Made by a program: the position numbers and the translations under genes. A stretch of DNA of 64,000 bases, from the NCBI GenBank assembly GCA_018857735.1, contig JABMCL010003304.1:656001-720000 (forward strand). Direction: 5' to 3'. The notes under the pieces are model-generated. The model saw nothing but the letters and a program-made list of their open reading frames with translations, did no database searches and was not told the DNA's origin. Shown in pieces: positions 12,128 through 51,610 of the stretch; the stretch's first letter is position 1, and the number at the start of each line of letters is the position of its first letter. Source of the DNA: Alviniconcha marisindica (taxonomy: Eukaryota > Mollusca > Gastropoda > Provannidae).

Positions 12128-15100
12128 CGTGAACATAGTCGATAGGAGCCGGGAAGAGAGCAATAGCGGCCGGTACAGGTAACCGAGTGAGAAAGACAGC
12201 AGTCTGTGGTACAAGGCTGGAACTTGGAGCTGCCGGAGGGGCGGGACGGAAGGAGAGAGAGAGAGGGGGAGAGAGGAACTAGAGGCCAAAGTTGTAATAC
12301 GGGTAACTTGTGAAAACAACAGTGAAGCTATCTTCGAGTATAACATTAAAGCCGTAGGCCAGGATACAAGGGTGGATTTAGCCGGCAGAACTGTGTGCAA
12401 AGACATTTCAGTAATTGAAAATCAACACTCAAGGGAGTTAATTATGGCTCGAAAGACGTCACACAAACACAACAACAAAGACCCAAGTTGCCTACGGTGA
12501 CTCTCACCTGGCATGCATCCTCTGGTGGAGTTTATATACCTTGTATTTACACGCATGCCCTGTGAGAGTTACCGTGGGCAACTTGGGTCTTTGTTGTTGT
12601 GTATGTGTTACGTATCACAGTTTCGAGCACTAATTAACTCCCTTGTGTGTTGCCTCTGCACGAGCGCTCTGGGCCTCGTTCTGTTTCAGACTGTTCATTT
12701 AATTTAAAGAAAAACATAAACAAAATAAAAAATCTGATGTAGGTATCTTCTTCTTATAAATAAATAATAGTCTCTTAGCGTTGTGTGTCTGTCCTCTGTC
12801 TGTGTCAACGCCATCAGTGATTTGGCGCGCGACCCGCTGAACTCGGATAAAACGGATAAAACTTGATGCTAGTGTGATCACGGGTTCCAGGCGAGATCAA
12901 GAGGAGGGAGGTGGAGCTGGACCCTCAAGTTAGCCCAGAAGAGATCATGAGCAGAGAGGTGGAGCTGGGCTGCGAAACGGTTGGACTTCTTTCGCTTCGG
13001 GTTGTTCCTCAACAGCAGTGCAACGGACATTGTCTTTGTGACTCTGCCCAAGCACGGCAGTTGAAACAGCTATTGCGCAGTGCGGACCACGGTCTCTCCG
13101 GTCTTTTTCGGTCGGTTTCCGCCGGCGGTCGAGCCTTCACTCTCTCGCCCTCTTCCCCGCCTGTCCCCGTCCCTAATAAGCAACTTCGCTTCTGTGGACG
13201 TAAAGCAATACGGTCAAGGTCATATGCACATGCCTATAGTATGGATAGCGCCTCTTTCGTTAATTACCACAATAACGCTAAAGATAGTGACTCACAGTGT
13301 TCAGTTCACACAGCCGTGGCAGCTGCTATCAACACTCGGTGAAATTTCTGCAGCACGCCGGCAAGAACTCCTTTGCGCGGCAGCCTTGATTAGGCTACTG
13401 TTTACTTGGCGTGCTGCCGAAAACTTACTGCATGTCTAATGGGCGACTTAGCTGCGGATCGCCCCGCTTGGTGGCGCTGGGCATATTTGGGGTTTTGACA
13501 AAGCCCAAGTCAGCTGCAAATGATCTCCCCTACACTAGCCAGGTGGCGCTGGGCCTAGTTGGGCAGTGCAATGCTCAACTGGCCAGCAAAGTCGCTCATT
13601 GCATTTCATTGTGTAGCCTATGAACAGCTCTGATTAGGCTACTGTTTACTTGGCGTGCTGCCGAAAACTTACTGTATGTGTAACTGCATTTCAGTGTGTA
13701 GGCTATGAACAGCACTGATTAGGCTACTGTTTACTTGGCGTGCTGCCAAAAACTCACTGTATGTCTAACTGCATTTCGAGTGTCAGCGTAGCCTATGAAC
13801 AGCACCGATTAGGCTACTGTTTACTTGGCGTGCTGCCGAAAACTTACTGCGTGTCTAACTGCATTTCAGTGTCAGCGTAGCCTATGAACAACACTGTTTA
13901 GGCTACTGTTTACTTGGCGTGCTGCCGAAAACTCACTGTATGTCTAATTGCATTTCAGTGTCAACAGAACTGATTAGGCTACTGTTTACTTGGCGTGCTG
14001 CCGAAAACTTACTGCATGTCTAATTGCATTTCTCTGTGTAGCCTTTGAACAGCAGACATGGCTGCTGCCTTCCACTGACTACGCAACATTCAGAGGAGCA
14101 ATGTGCATGTCATTCATCCTTAGCTTTCTGGGCTACGTTTCACGATCATTGCAAACGTCTCACCCATCATCACTTTCGACTGTTTTTATTTTGTAAGGTC
14201 GACTGCATAATTATGACCGTTGGCGTATCGATCTCATTTATAGATTAAACCCCATTATAAGGATTATAGTTTTGACAGTGACTGTAATACTGATGACTAC
14301 GACGATAGACAGCTCGCCCGACTGGGCGCGAAAAAATACCATTATGACGGTGATATCACAATTATGATATTCATGATGAGGACGGCATTGTTTACAGCAA
14401 CTATTCGCCCACCTGGACGTGAACAAGGACCAAAAGCTGTCACGTGACGAGTTCACGGCTGCCCTCAACAAGCTGCCCCGCATCACGATCAAGTGAGTGT
14501 CCGTGCCTTTAAGTAGTCCTTACAGCGAATGATATACCATTGTACCATTGTTGTCAACAAACTAGTCTTCTCAAACTATATAATTATACGTTTTGTCCAG
14601 TGGGTAGACAAGATCAAAACGCGGTCAACAGGAAGAGCTACCGCTGAGCGTACCACACGCCAAAGAGGTAGGCAAGCTATGACACTTGACGGGGTGTTGT
14701 ATTCCCTGTTCCGCTAATCGTCACTCACGATACTCCAGCGCTTGAATTCGATACAGAATCAATCATTTCTGAAGAAAAGAAAAAAAGAAAAAGATTTTAT
14801 TCTCCGGCTTTTTGTTCTCACGATGCATTCTGTCTTCCAGGGAAGTAAGCCGTTCCCATCACGACCTCACGGTAAACTCTTTCTCTCAGGGGGGTGAAAC
14901 TGTTCCCATCACGACCTCACGGTAAACTCTTTCTCTCAGGGGGGTGAAACTGTTCCCATCACGACCTCACGGTAAACTCTTTCTCTCAGGGGGGTGAAAC
15001 TGTTCCCATCACGACCTCACGGTAAACTCTTTCTCTCAGGGGGGTGAAACTGTTCCCATCACGACCTCACGGTAAACTCTTTCTCTCAGGGGGGTGAAAC

Positions 15101-17107
15101 TGTTCCCATCACGACCTCACGGTAAACTCTTTTCTCAGGGGGGTGAAACTGTTCCCATCACGACCTCACGGTAAACTCTTTCTCTCAGGGGGGTGAAACT
15201 GTTCCCATCACGACCTCACGGTAAACTCTTTTTCTCAGGGGGGTGAAACTGTTCCCAGCACGACCTTACGGTAAACTCTTTTTCTCAGGGAGTGAAACTG
15301 TTCCCACTCGACCTCACGGTGCATTCTTTCTCTCAGGGATTTAAACTGTTCCCAGTACGACCTCACAATGCATTCTTTTTCTCAGGAGCGAAACTGTTAC
15401 CAGTACGACCTTACGGTCCATTCTTTCTCTGAGGGATTTAAACTGTTCCCAGTACGCCCTCACGATGCATTCTTTCTCTCAGGGAGTGAAACTGTTCCCA
15501 GCCGGGACAACCTCACGGAACACTCTTTTTCTCAGGGATTTAAACTGTTCCGAGTATGCCATCACGATGCAGTCTTTCTCCCAGGGAGTGAAACTGTTCC
15601 CAGCACGACCTCACAGTACATTCTTTCTCTCAGGGATTTAAACTGTTCCCAGTACGACCTCACGGTACATTCTTTTCCTCAGGGATTTAAACTGTTCCCA
15701 GTACGACCTCACGGTCCATTCTTTTTCTCAGGGATTTAAACTGTTCCCAGTACGACCTCACGATGCATTCTTTCTCTCAGGGAGTGAAACTGTTCCCAGC
15801 ACGACCTAAAGGTCCATTCTTTTTCTCAGGGAGTTCGTGCTGCGGAAGGCCTTCAAGCAGCTGGACAAGGACGGCAGCGGCACGTTGTCCAGGGCCGAGA
15901 TCGAGGAAGCCAGCAAGAAGGAGGCAGGGCTGGACATTGCTGCTGAGAAGATTTCTGACCTCCTCGCTGCCCTCGAAAAGGACAAGAAGTGAGCCATCTG
16001 GCGTAGCTGGTTACTCGACCTGAGAGGCAAATTCGGAATTATTTTCCGAGTTCTTTACTAGGCCCACGCACGAACAAATTGTCTTAGGAACAATTTAAGT
16101 TCTCTCTGTGTGTCTCTATGAACAGCACTGATTAGGCTACTGTTTACTTGGCGTGCCGCCGGTCAGTCAGTCAGTCTGCTTCTCCCACTTTTAGTTTCTG
16201 CGACATTCCCGCTAAGGTTACATATTATTGTTTGTTGATGTTGTTTCTCTCCCCGCTCTCTGTGTGTGCATTGTTGTTACATTAATACGACTTTAGCATT
16301 AATCGTTGAAATTGATCAAACGTATTCAACACTACTGCACCTGTTGTGGACTGCGAATGGTTGATACAATTGTACGGACCTACGATTTTTATCAACCCTA
16401 CTTCTTTATTTTGTCTAGAGACTCTGCTGTGGACTGATAATGTACTATCCATAGAAATATTCACGAGAGAGGTCACGCTGGGTCATGAAATCGAAAGTGA
16501 GATTGGAGCATAGTATTGACCTGGGGCCATTCTTGGTGAGCTAGGTCATGACGAGTCACGAGATGGAAACCAAGGCTGGAGTATGCCAAAAGGCAACCCA
16601 TCCTCGCTTTTGATCGCGTGACCCATTGTTTCCTAGCTAGCTCATTAAGAATGACTCCAGGTCTGTACTGTCTCCCAACCTCGCTTTCGATCTCATGACC
16701 CATGACCCATGACCCGTGGCCTATTTCACTAAGAATCATCCATGCTGATGCTGCTGCCTCCGTTCTGATGATGAGCTGTATGGACTATAATTGTACGAAC
16801 CGCAGTTTCAAGGTCACTAATCAGGTACGCTTACGTTTTCAGAGACGATGTGGTGGACTACGAAGAATTCCTACGGGTGTTTGGGGTGCAGGCGGAGGCG
16901 ACGGTGATGCACCAGATCTTCAGCAAGCTGGACGCGGACAACAGCGGCTTCCTGACCAAGGAGGAGATCCTCAAGGCCTTGGACAGCGAGTCTGAGCTGA
17001 AGCTGCGCGCCGCCAAGATCTCCGACCTGCTGATCGCCTGGCACAAGGACGCTGACAAGAAGATCAACTACAATGAGTTCGTGCAGGTCTGGATCAAGTA
17101 CAAGTAA
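8953..17107 (+). CDS. Six-EF-hand calcium-binding protein with low-complexity N-terminus
   Basis: Four exons: 8953-9531, 14398-14492, 15830-15988, 16843-17107 (TAA). They splice in frame to 365 residues. Residues about 20-140 are rich in Ser, Ala, Thr and Pro; EF-hands fill the rest. Loops: EF1 D164-E175 (DRDKSGFLSLDE), EF2 D200-E211 (DVNKDQKLSRDE), EF3 D237-E248 (DKDGSGTLSRAE) and EF5 D308-E319 (DADNSGFLTKEE) look able to bind Ca2+. EF4 (E274-E285) and EF6 (H345-E356) lack the position-1 Asp and look degenerate. No signal peptide or membrane segment is evident, so a cytosolic Ca2+ buffer or sensor is likely. A second possible start, M144 at 9382, would give a compact 222-residue EF-hand protein. 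Orthology to a named six-EF-hand family (for example calbindin) is not claimed. Confidence 0.9.
10526..10641. repeat. Compound (GT)n(GA)n(GT)n microsatellite
   Basis: A (GT)n tract of about 60 bases is followed by (GA)n and a second (GT)n tract, all within EF-hand intron 1. Confidence 0.95.
11050..11205. mobile_element. Small foldback element (MITE-like)
   Basis: The left arm GCACATGGTTGGGTCCCCTC, then TACTGACTGAGA, is matched by a right arm whose reverse complement reads GCACATGTTTAGGTCCCCTC, then CGCTACTGACTGAGA (right arm at about 11159-11193). The arms are about 33 bp with a loop of about 60 bp. No coding capacity. Confidence 0.7.
12041..12122. repeat. (GA)n microsatellite, about 40 repeats
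   Basis: A nearly perfect GA dinucleotide run in EF-hand intron 1. Confidence 0.97.
12423..12652. mobile_element. Foldback MITE with about 110-bp inverted repeats
   Basis: The left end CAACACTCAAGGGAGTTAAT and the right end (reverse complement CAACACACAAGGGAGTTAAT) begin arms that run inward through CAACAACAAAGACCCAAGTT and GCCTACGGTGACTCTCA to a short loop near 12525-12545. Total length is 230 bp. It is non-coding and probably mobilised by a DNA transposase encoded elsewhere. Confidence 0.85.
13385..14040. repeat. Tandem repeat, about 85-90-bp unit, 5-6 copies
   Basis: The unit GATTAGGCTACTGTTTACTT, then GGCGTGCTGCCGAAAACTTACTG, then CTAACTGCATTTCAGTGT and GTAGCCTATGAACAGCA recurs near 13388, 13631, 13718, 13808, 13895 and 13973. 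A lone copy lies at 16118-16162 in intron 3 of the same gene. Confidence 0.9.
14838..15829 (+). repeat. 50-bp minisatellite that ends in the exon 3 splice acceptor
   Basis: About 20 units of GGGGTGAAACTGTTCCCATC, ACGACCTCACGGTAAACTCT, TTCTCTCAGG. Early units are almost identical and later ones diverge (GGGATTTAAACTGTTCCCAG). Each ends in a pyrimidine tract plus CAG|GG. The last unit's TTTTTCTCAG is the acceptor of EF-hand exon 3 (first base 15830), so about 19 acceptor-like sites precede the real one. Confidence 0.93.
16118..16162. repeat. Isolated copy of the 13385-14040 repeat
   Basis: CTATGAACAGCACTGATTAG and CTACTGTTTACTTGGCGTGC recur in intron 3 of the EF-hand gene, about 2 kb from the main array. 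Confidence 0.8.
16480..16701. mobile_element. Foldback MITE with about 105-bp inverted repeats
   Basis: The left arm starts GGGTCATGAAATCGAAAGTG. The right arm ends in the complement GGGTCATGAGATCGAAAGCG. Matching blocks continue inward (GACCTGGGGCCATTCTT against GACCTGGAGTCATTCTT; GAGCTAGG). It occupies EF-hand intron 3, just before the last exon, and has no coding capacity. Confidence 0.83.
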
Positions 17108-18684
17108 GGGGGCCAGCTGCTTCCCATTGTGGTCGGACTGCGCGACGATTGGTTCACTAGATGATGCTGTGTTTAGGTCTACGGAGTATGTCGAAAGAAA
17201 TTGTACATCTCGCTAGTTTTCGATGATAATTTATTGGCTAGCTCTGCTAAAAGTCCAGAAATTTACCATGTAGTGGGGGATTTGGCTCAGAGTTTATTGT
17301 TGCTAGAAACAAGCTTAATAGAATGTACAACATGTTTTAATCTGCATAGGTGGAAAGACATGAATACTACACCTGAATTTGACTGAGAGTTTATGTTTAC
17401 AGAAAACAAGCTTAACAGATATGTTTGGAAGTCATATCAACGTCATAGAAGGCCAAGGCTGCCCACCCTTTAAGAATCAGTTCGGTTTCTTTGTTCCATT
17501 TTTGTCCCCATGCAAAATCAGATGAATCGAAAGATGACACCAGTCACTTTTTTCTCCGTAACGTATGATAACATCGATGACGTTGTCAAAAGCAGTTCTA
17601 AATCCCAAACCCAAGAAAACTGAGAATCCAAAAACTTGTGCATGCACCGACCATTTTGAAAATGCACACCATTTCTTTTGATGGACTCCTATATGTACAT
17701 AATTAATAGATGGCAGTGCTTTATGCTAGTAGAGATCAGTAAAATATGTGTTGTTTAGTTTACGATGCAGTTTTCTTTATAGCATAACGCTTGTCAGAGT
17801 CGACTATGTTTTTGTTTAGTTTTGAAGTACTATTTGCTGCAGTTTCATTTACTGACGTGCATTCAAACACACGAAGGAAAACAACAACAAAGTGAAACAA
17901 ATAAAACGAACGAAGAATCGAGGGTTGTGAACAGCTTGATGGCTTGTAGCATGTTGAGCGTAAGCAAAAATCTGTGACAGCCTTTAATAATTTGCCATTC
18001 TCTGTATTAACTTCCTTTTTTTTGTTGTGGTGATTTTATTTGTTTCCTGTCAACGTTTATTTTGCTATTTTCACTCTCAGTTTTGAACGCTTGTTCTTTC
18101 TGGTAGCTGTGCAAAGTTTGCCATCAGCATTTTGAGTCAGGCTCATAATGTATCATGTGTTGTGAGAATACTGTTTCACGAGGGTTTATTTATAGTTTTC
18201 ATGTGCATACTGCTCTTCATGTGATACGAACCACAAATACCCTTTATTGTTTCAAGAGTATGTATCTACACTAAATTTGGCTTCATTCTGAAGCTAATAT
18301 GCTTTTTTTCTCTCTCACTGTGATTGAAATAACATGTAGCCTGGATATACTGACAAGTGCATATGGTGGCATCTTAAAATTTACTGGACAGTTAATCACA
18401 ACATAACCGTCTGAATTTTTGTGTATACGATCGTTGGACACTGTGATCAAAATGTTCAAATTACATTGTTAACCAAGTGTTCTGGGCTCTGTCACCAGTC
18501 TTTGATCTGGTTTCCTTTTAAGTTTACAGATTTAACATTCATTGATCTCACATGCTTTCTATACTTTTCAACTTTTGGCTGTATTACCGAATGCATTCTC
18601 AACGTATACAGTGTACCAACAATCTGACTTGTGTAAACATTCTTGCTCTAACTATGAAAGTATGATTATGTGATTATCAATAAA
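17108..18684 (+). other. Presumed 3' UTR of the EF-hand gene
   Basis: AT-rich, repeat-free sequence from the TAA stop to the AATAAA at 18679-18684. The absence of repeats contrasts with the surrounding sequence and fits a long 3' UTR of about 1.57 kb. Confidence 0.55.
18679..18684 (+). terminator. Candidate poly(A) signal AATAAA of the EF-hand gene
   Basis: AATAAA in the context TTATCAATAAAGAAATTTTC, with T-rich sequence about 20-40 bases downstream. It is a well-formed AATAAA downstream of the EF-hand stop on the same strand. Confidence 0.55.
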
Positions 18685-18800
18685 GAAATTTTCTTGGCTA
18701 TTGCTGTATTATTACATTTTGTTTAACTCTTAGTAAATATATTTCACTCAAAAACAGGGATCAGAACTGACAGAAAACGGGGTGTGATGTGTTGATATTA

Positions 18801-18960
18801 AAACACACACACGCACGCACGCACGCACGCATGCATGCACACACGCACGTGTGTGCGCGCGCACACACACACACACACAAGACACACACACACATACTCA
18901 TGCACGCGTGTGCACACATACACACACACACGCGCAAGGCACGCACGCAGAGGCAAAGTG
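18801..18960. repeat. Compound (CA)n / (CG)(CA)n microsatellite
   Basis: Alternating purine-pyrimidine sequence of CACACG, CACGCA, GCGCGC and CA repeats. It has Z-DNA potential. It lies in the intergenic gap before STK31. Confidence 0.9.
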
Positions 18961-19777
18961 TGACTGACAATTAGCGGGACTGGATAAACTAAGCTCAGTT
19001 ACTACCGCCACCGTCAATTCACTGTTGCTGTGGCCGCACGCCGGGTCCGCTCTTTGACAAGCTGCGGCTCTGTGATGACTTGGCATGAGTAGTGCGTGCT
19101 GGCCACAGACCTAGCTAAAAACAGTTGACTGGCCACGACTGTAGATAGAAGTCCCCGGCTAGACTAGATCGAGGTGTGTGGCCTGGACTTACATGTATGT
19201 CCATGGTCTGTGGTGCTGGCTCATCAGTCACTGACGTTGTCTCAGTGAGGAACAAGGAGAGGTAGCCGTTACTGCTGAGGCCAGCAGCCGCCCAAACGGA
19301 TGGTAGAGCGGCTTCCTATACGGTGATTTGGCCAGACAATGACACTTAACACTGACGTAAGCCTAGCACCGTCCAGTCAGATCCTGCTAACCGCTACTCA
19401 CTTGGAAAACTTCAATCAAATATAAAGTTAACATCAAAAATCTTAAACTGAATAAATAAATCCTCATTACAAACTGATTGTGTGTTTATTGGGATCTCCA
19501 ACATCACCCGGCAGTTGGACAACTCAGTGACCTTCAAGTTCAGCCGTTTGGTAGACTGTGGTTATCATACGGTTTCCAACAACGGCATTGGCGAAACATT
19601 GCGTGCCGCATGCTGTAATTCTGGGCGTACTATGTAAAGGCTGACAACTCAGTGACGACGACAACAACTTGGCTGTGGCAACAACTTGACCACATGTCAA
19701 TCGTCCCGGCACCGCCGACCACCACGGCCACCACCACCATCACCACCGACCCGCACCGCTACACTAACAACAACAAC

Positions 19778-19811
<34 letters not shown>

Positions 19812-20109
19812 GCACACCGTTACTGAGTGAAAGTGTCTCACACTCACAGTGACGTGACAAACACTGACATGTGATACACACACCGGCACGCACGCCGACA
19901 CGCACGCACTGACACACTAACACACACGATACACGAGTACACGATTATCGTCCAGCAGATAGAGGTAAAATCCAAGGAGACGGTCGGAAATTATATATAT
20001 ATTACCTCAGTAACGCTAAGTAGGCCCGATAGATAACCGAGTTGACAGTAATTTTCCCCCCATGAACGACAACTCTTAATAACTGCTTCACAGTTATCTC
20101 TAAAGCAAA
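18961..20109. other. Intergenic region and presumed STK31 promoter
   Basis: No coding exon is recognised. AAC and CA microsatellites lie at about 19767-19810, with a CA/CG-rich stretch at 19875-19935. An in-frame TAA at 20101-20103 precedes the STK31 ATG. No core promoter motif can be named with confidence. Confidence 0.45.
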
Positions 20110-47664
<27,555 letters not shown>

Positions 47665-50099
47665 TCTGGAGTATGGTGATGGTTGGAACAGTACGTGGGT
47701 GTGGTATCCACCAGCTGGTACGCTGGTTTGAACTCTGTGATGTGCACGCTGCAATGGTTATGTTGCTGTGAACTGCCATGTCAGTAGAATCCATTTTTGA
47801 CCGACACAGATGCAAGTGCATAATGATCTGTGTTGGAAACTTTAACAAGGCGATTTTTGGGGGACTCCATAAGTGTGACAAATGTCAAACTTTGGATGAA
47901 GGTACCACTCAGTGAGCTTTACCTGTTCAGTCACTTTTTGTGACCTTGACCATACTTAAAATCACACCTGTGTCCAACCTTTTAATTCAACTTGAAGTGT
48001 ATTTTACCTTGCTTATGGTCTCTAGATTCATACCAGATCTGATGACCTTGTTTCAAAGTCACATGTGTGCCACAAACTAACTGTAAAACGTGGTTTTTCT
48101 TTTCTTGTCCGGTGCAGTTTGAACATTATATGGATGCTACACACACATTAAGGTGATACACAATATGCTTCGTGTGACTGGGGTGTATAAGGGAGGTCAT
48201 TATTTTTTCCTGGTGTTGAACTTCAGTGCAAGTTGTCCCACAACCCAGTGTAATTGTTCTTGTTTTTCTACGGTGGCAAGCAGTCTTTTGCAATTTCCAT
48301 TAAAAATGTATCACATAATCAAAATAGTTGTATTTAAAAAAAGAAAAGAAAAAAAAGAAACCCTCTGCTGTGCCTTTGTAAGGTTGAATCAAAGGTCTGC
48401 TCTATCAGTCTATGGCATTGTTTCTTAACAAGCGTAAGTTTGTTTTGGGCATGTCAGCTGCGGAGGGAAAAAAAAAGCCTGACATCATTTCCTTGTGTGC
48501 AGGTGACTGACATGGGTCCAGCCCCACCTGAAAGCAAGATGCCTGGGGGACTGGTGCATGTTGCTGACTTCAAGTCCGGGCCAGGATGGTCAGTGGTCAC
48601 TTGCTGCAGCGCCGTCATCGTCCAAGTGCATATCCATTTATAGAAACTGGAACAGTTGTGCCCCTCTGTCGGACTCAGAGGACTGTTGAGAATGTCACTG
48701 TTGCTGCTGTGGCTTTGTCAGATCAGAATCAAGTTGATGCACCAAACTCAAGTGTGTCAGTGTATCCGAGCGTGCGGTGTATCAGTTTTCAAAGATACTA
48801 ATGGGTCATGGCATGTCAGTTTGACAAGTGCCGTGTCAGCCTGTTGATATGACTGTCAGATTTGAAACCTGTCAATACACCAAACGCGAGAGTATTTGAG
48901 TGCGTCAGATAGAGTGTGTGATGCGTCATTTTAACATTAATTTGTCCAGAATCAGAAACTTCTGATTTATAATATATATATGTACTTGGTGTGGCTGTAT
49001 CTCAGGGATGGTGGATTTTGAACCAAACCACTGGTCCCCATGTGTGATTCTGTAACCCAACATTGATCAGCCATTGTCACAGCATTGGTCAGCCATTAAC
49101 CCAACATTGATCAGCCATTAACCCAACATTGGTCAGCCATTAACCCAACATTGATCGGCCATTGTCACAGCAGCTCTGTGTTCCAGTCCTAGAATTTACT
49201 AATTTGCTTTCATTTAGATCACAAAATCATGTGACTTATGATTGATGAGTGGGTTGTCCTTTGGGACCCAGAAAGGAAATTTACCCTCAGTTTTTGTCTT
49301 TTACCTTCGAGTCGATATGTTTTTCGGTTTTAAAAAGTGTATCTGAATGCAATGAGGGTTGTGGTTGCAAATTTCCACAAAATGTTTGGTTCTGTCCATA
49401 ATGTAAACAGCTGGCAAGCTTTAAACCCTGTACAGGTGGAGGGACCAGCATAAAAGTGCCACTCTGAGAAGTAAATTGACAACTTGCTGTGGTGCTGCAG
49501 CAGGTTGCACTGAGGTGGTTATGGTGCTCATCATATGTTGTCTTTTTCACCCAGAGAAACTGGTCAGCAGTGTGTCGGAAAGAACTGTACAATATTTTGA
49601 TGTCTTGTTCATCTCTAAGAATCAGTTCGATTTTAATCAAATTTTTCTTTCAACCTTTGTTCATACATTGATTAAAAAAGTTCTGTTTTTAATGGCTGTT
49701 GTTTGCTATCGTTTTGAAGAGAGAATGTGCTTGGGTGGTAATTACTGAAAGCTTATCTTCAGTTCTGGGACCTGTGCTGATGGCTGTAACAACACTGTGT
49801 CAGGCAGAACTGGGGGATTGTGAAGTAGCTGTGAATTGAAATGTGTCACAAGACAAAGCCCTGACGTGTGTGACACAAACAGAAATACTACTTCGTAAGT
49901 GACCAGTGAAGTTGTGTTGCATGGCATTTACCGACGCAGATTGAAGAGCCTTTTGCTGCTGTAGTGTTCCCCAGCTGAACGCTCTGGAAGTTATCTGGGA
50001 TATGCAGTTGCACATTGACAAATGTCTTCCATAGGTTGAGAGGATTGTGTGTGTGACCATTTTTTACAATTTTTATTACCATTTAATACTCTAATTTTC
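47665..50099 (+). other. STK31 downstream region
   Basis: It may hold the 3' UTR. An acceptor-like CCTTGTGTGCAG at 48502 is followed by an open stretch to 48643 that does not continue the STK31 frame from the 47652 donor for more than one codon. ATTAAA lies near 48298. A 23-bp repeat (CCCAACATTGATCAGCCATTAA), five copies, lies at about 49060-49170. No other gene is recognised. Confidence 0.45.
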
Positions 50100-51195
50100 T
50101 AGTGTGTTACAACCAAAGGTAGCTGTCTCCCGTTGCATGCTATGCGAGGTACAGTGTGAATGCTTTACAACCAAAAGTAGCTGTCTCCTGTTGCATGCTA
50201 TGCGAGGTACAGTGTGAATGCTTTACAACCAAAAGTAGCTGTCTCCTGTTGCATGCTATGCGAGGTACAGTGTGAATGCTTTACAACCAAAAGTAGCTGT
50301 CTCCTGTTGCATGCTATCCAAGGTACAGTGTGAATGCTTTACTGCTGAAAGTAATTGTTGTGCAGTTATGCATGGTACAGCTGAAGGTAAATGTCTCTTG
50401 TTGTGCAGCTATGCACAGTACAGCCGAAGGTAAATGTCTCTTGTTGCGTGGCTATGCACAGTACTGCTGAAGGTAAATGTCTCTTGTTGTGCAGCTATGC
50501 ACAGTACAGCCGAAGGTAAATGTCTCTTGTTGCGCGGCTATGCACAGTACAGCCGATGGTAAATGTCTCTTGTTGCGCGGCTATGCACAGTACAGCCAAA
50601 GGTAAATGTCTCTTGTTGCACAGCTATGCACAGTACAGCCGAAGGTAAATGTCTTGTTGCGCGGCTATGCACAGTACAGCCGAAGGTAAATGTCTCTTGT
50701 TGCGCGGCTATGCACAGTACAGCCGAAGGTAAATGTCTCTTGTTGTGCAGCTATGCACAGTACAGCTGAAGGTAAATGTCTCTTGTTGTGCAGCTATGCA
50801 CAGTACAGCTGAAGGTAAATGTCTCTTGTGCAGCTATGCACAGTACAGCTGAAGGTAAATGTCTCTTGTGCAGCTATGCACAAGGTAAATGTCAAAGGTA
50901 AATGTCTTGTGTAGCTATGCACAGTACAGCTGAAGGTAATGTCTCTTGTTGTGCAGCTATGCACAGTACAGCCAAAGGTAAATGTCTGTTGTGCAGCTAT
51001 GCACAGTACAGTACAGTGTGAATGCTTTACAGCTGAAGGTAAATGTCTGTTGTGCAGCTATGCACAGTACAGCCAAAAGGTAAATGTCTGTTGTGCAGCT
51101 ATGCACAGTACAGCCAAAAGGTAAATGTCTGTTGTGCAGCTATGCACAGTACAGTACAGTGTGAATGCTTTACAGCTGAAGGTAAATGTCTCGTC
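50100..51195. repeat. Intergenic minisatellite, 62-bp then about 43-bp units
   Basis: Four copies of ACAACCAAAAGTAGCTGTCT, CCTGTTGCATGCTATGCGAG, GTACAGTGTGAATGCTTT (50107-50345) pass into about 18 copies of GGTAAATGTCTCTTGTTGTG, CAGCTATGCACAGTACAGCT, GAA. Both units share the GCTATGC...GTACAG core, so the second probably arose from the first by deletion. Short open frames are repeat products. Confidence 0.93.
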
Positions 51196-51610
51196 TCTCC
51201 TGATATAACCAGCTAACTAGTTCTGTTGTGCTACTATGCATGGTACAGTGGGATCACTTTAAACTAGCACACAATGCACTCCACACAAACAAGGCACAAT
51301 ACTTTTGAACGAGTTCAATCCAACACTGATAGCAAACGTAAAAGCTAATACATGTAACAAGATGGTAGGTTTTAGATATATATCAAAGGAACAATACATG
51401 ACCCACATGGAGACCAAAATGGTGTAACAAATAAAGTGAACACATACAGCAATAAAAGCATTTAAACAAGAGAAGAAGACAAAGGTGGCTAGAAACCTAA
51501 TACTGCAACGGCCCAATCTGTCCACTACCATCATCTTCCCCAGGTTTTGGCTGACGTTTTCATCTTTAGGTGCAAGCCGTCTTTGAACTCTACAACTAAA
51601 GATTAACGTC

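Larger units (their letters stand above)
9532..14397 (+). other. Intron 1 of the EF-hand gene
   Basis: A 4.9-kb intron filled largely with repeats, listed separately. Between them are an AAC-rich tract (about 9607-9660), an imperfect triplicate of TGATTTCTGCCTTCTTGGTC-like sequence (about 11207-11365), and unremarkable sequence. The 143-residue open frame at 12911-13342 starts with GTG and matches nothing recognised. No nested gene can be supported. Confidence 0.7.

Noticed and set aside
12911..13342. 143-residue open frame in EF-hand intron 1
   Set aside because: It begins with GTG, has no recognisable domain or splice partner, and lies within an intron of repeat-derived sequence.
15368..15739. 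123-residue open frame with SFSQGFKLFP repeats
   Set aside because: A reading of the 50-bp array before EF-hand exon 3. It is not in the spliced frame.
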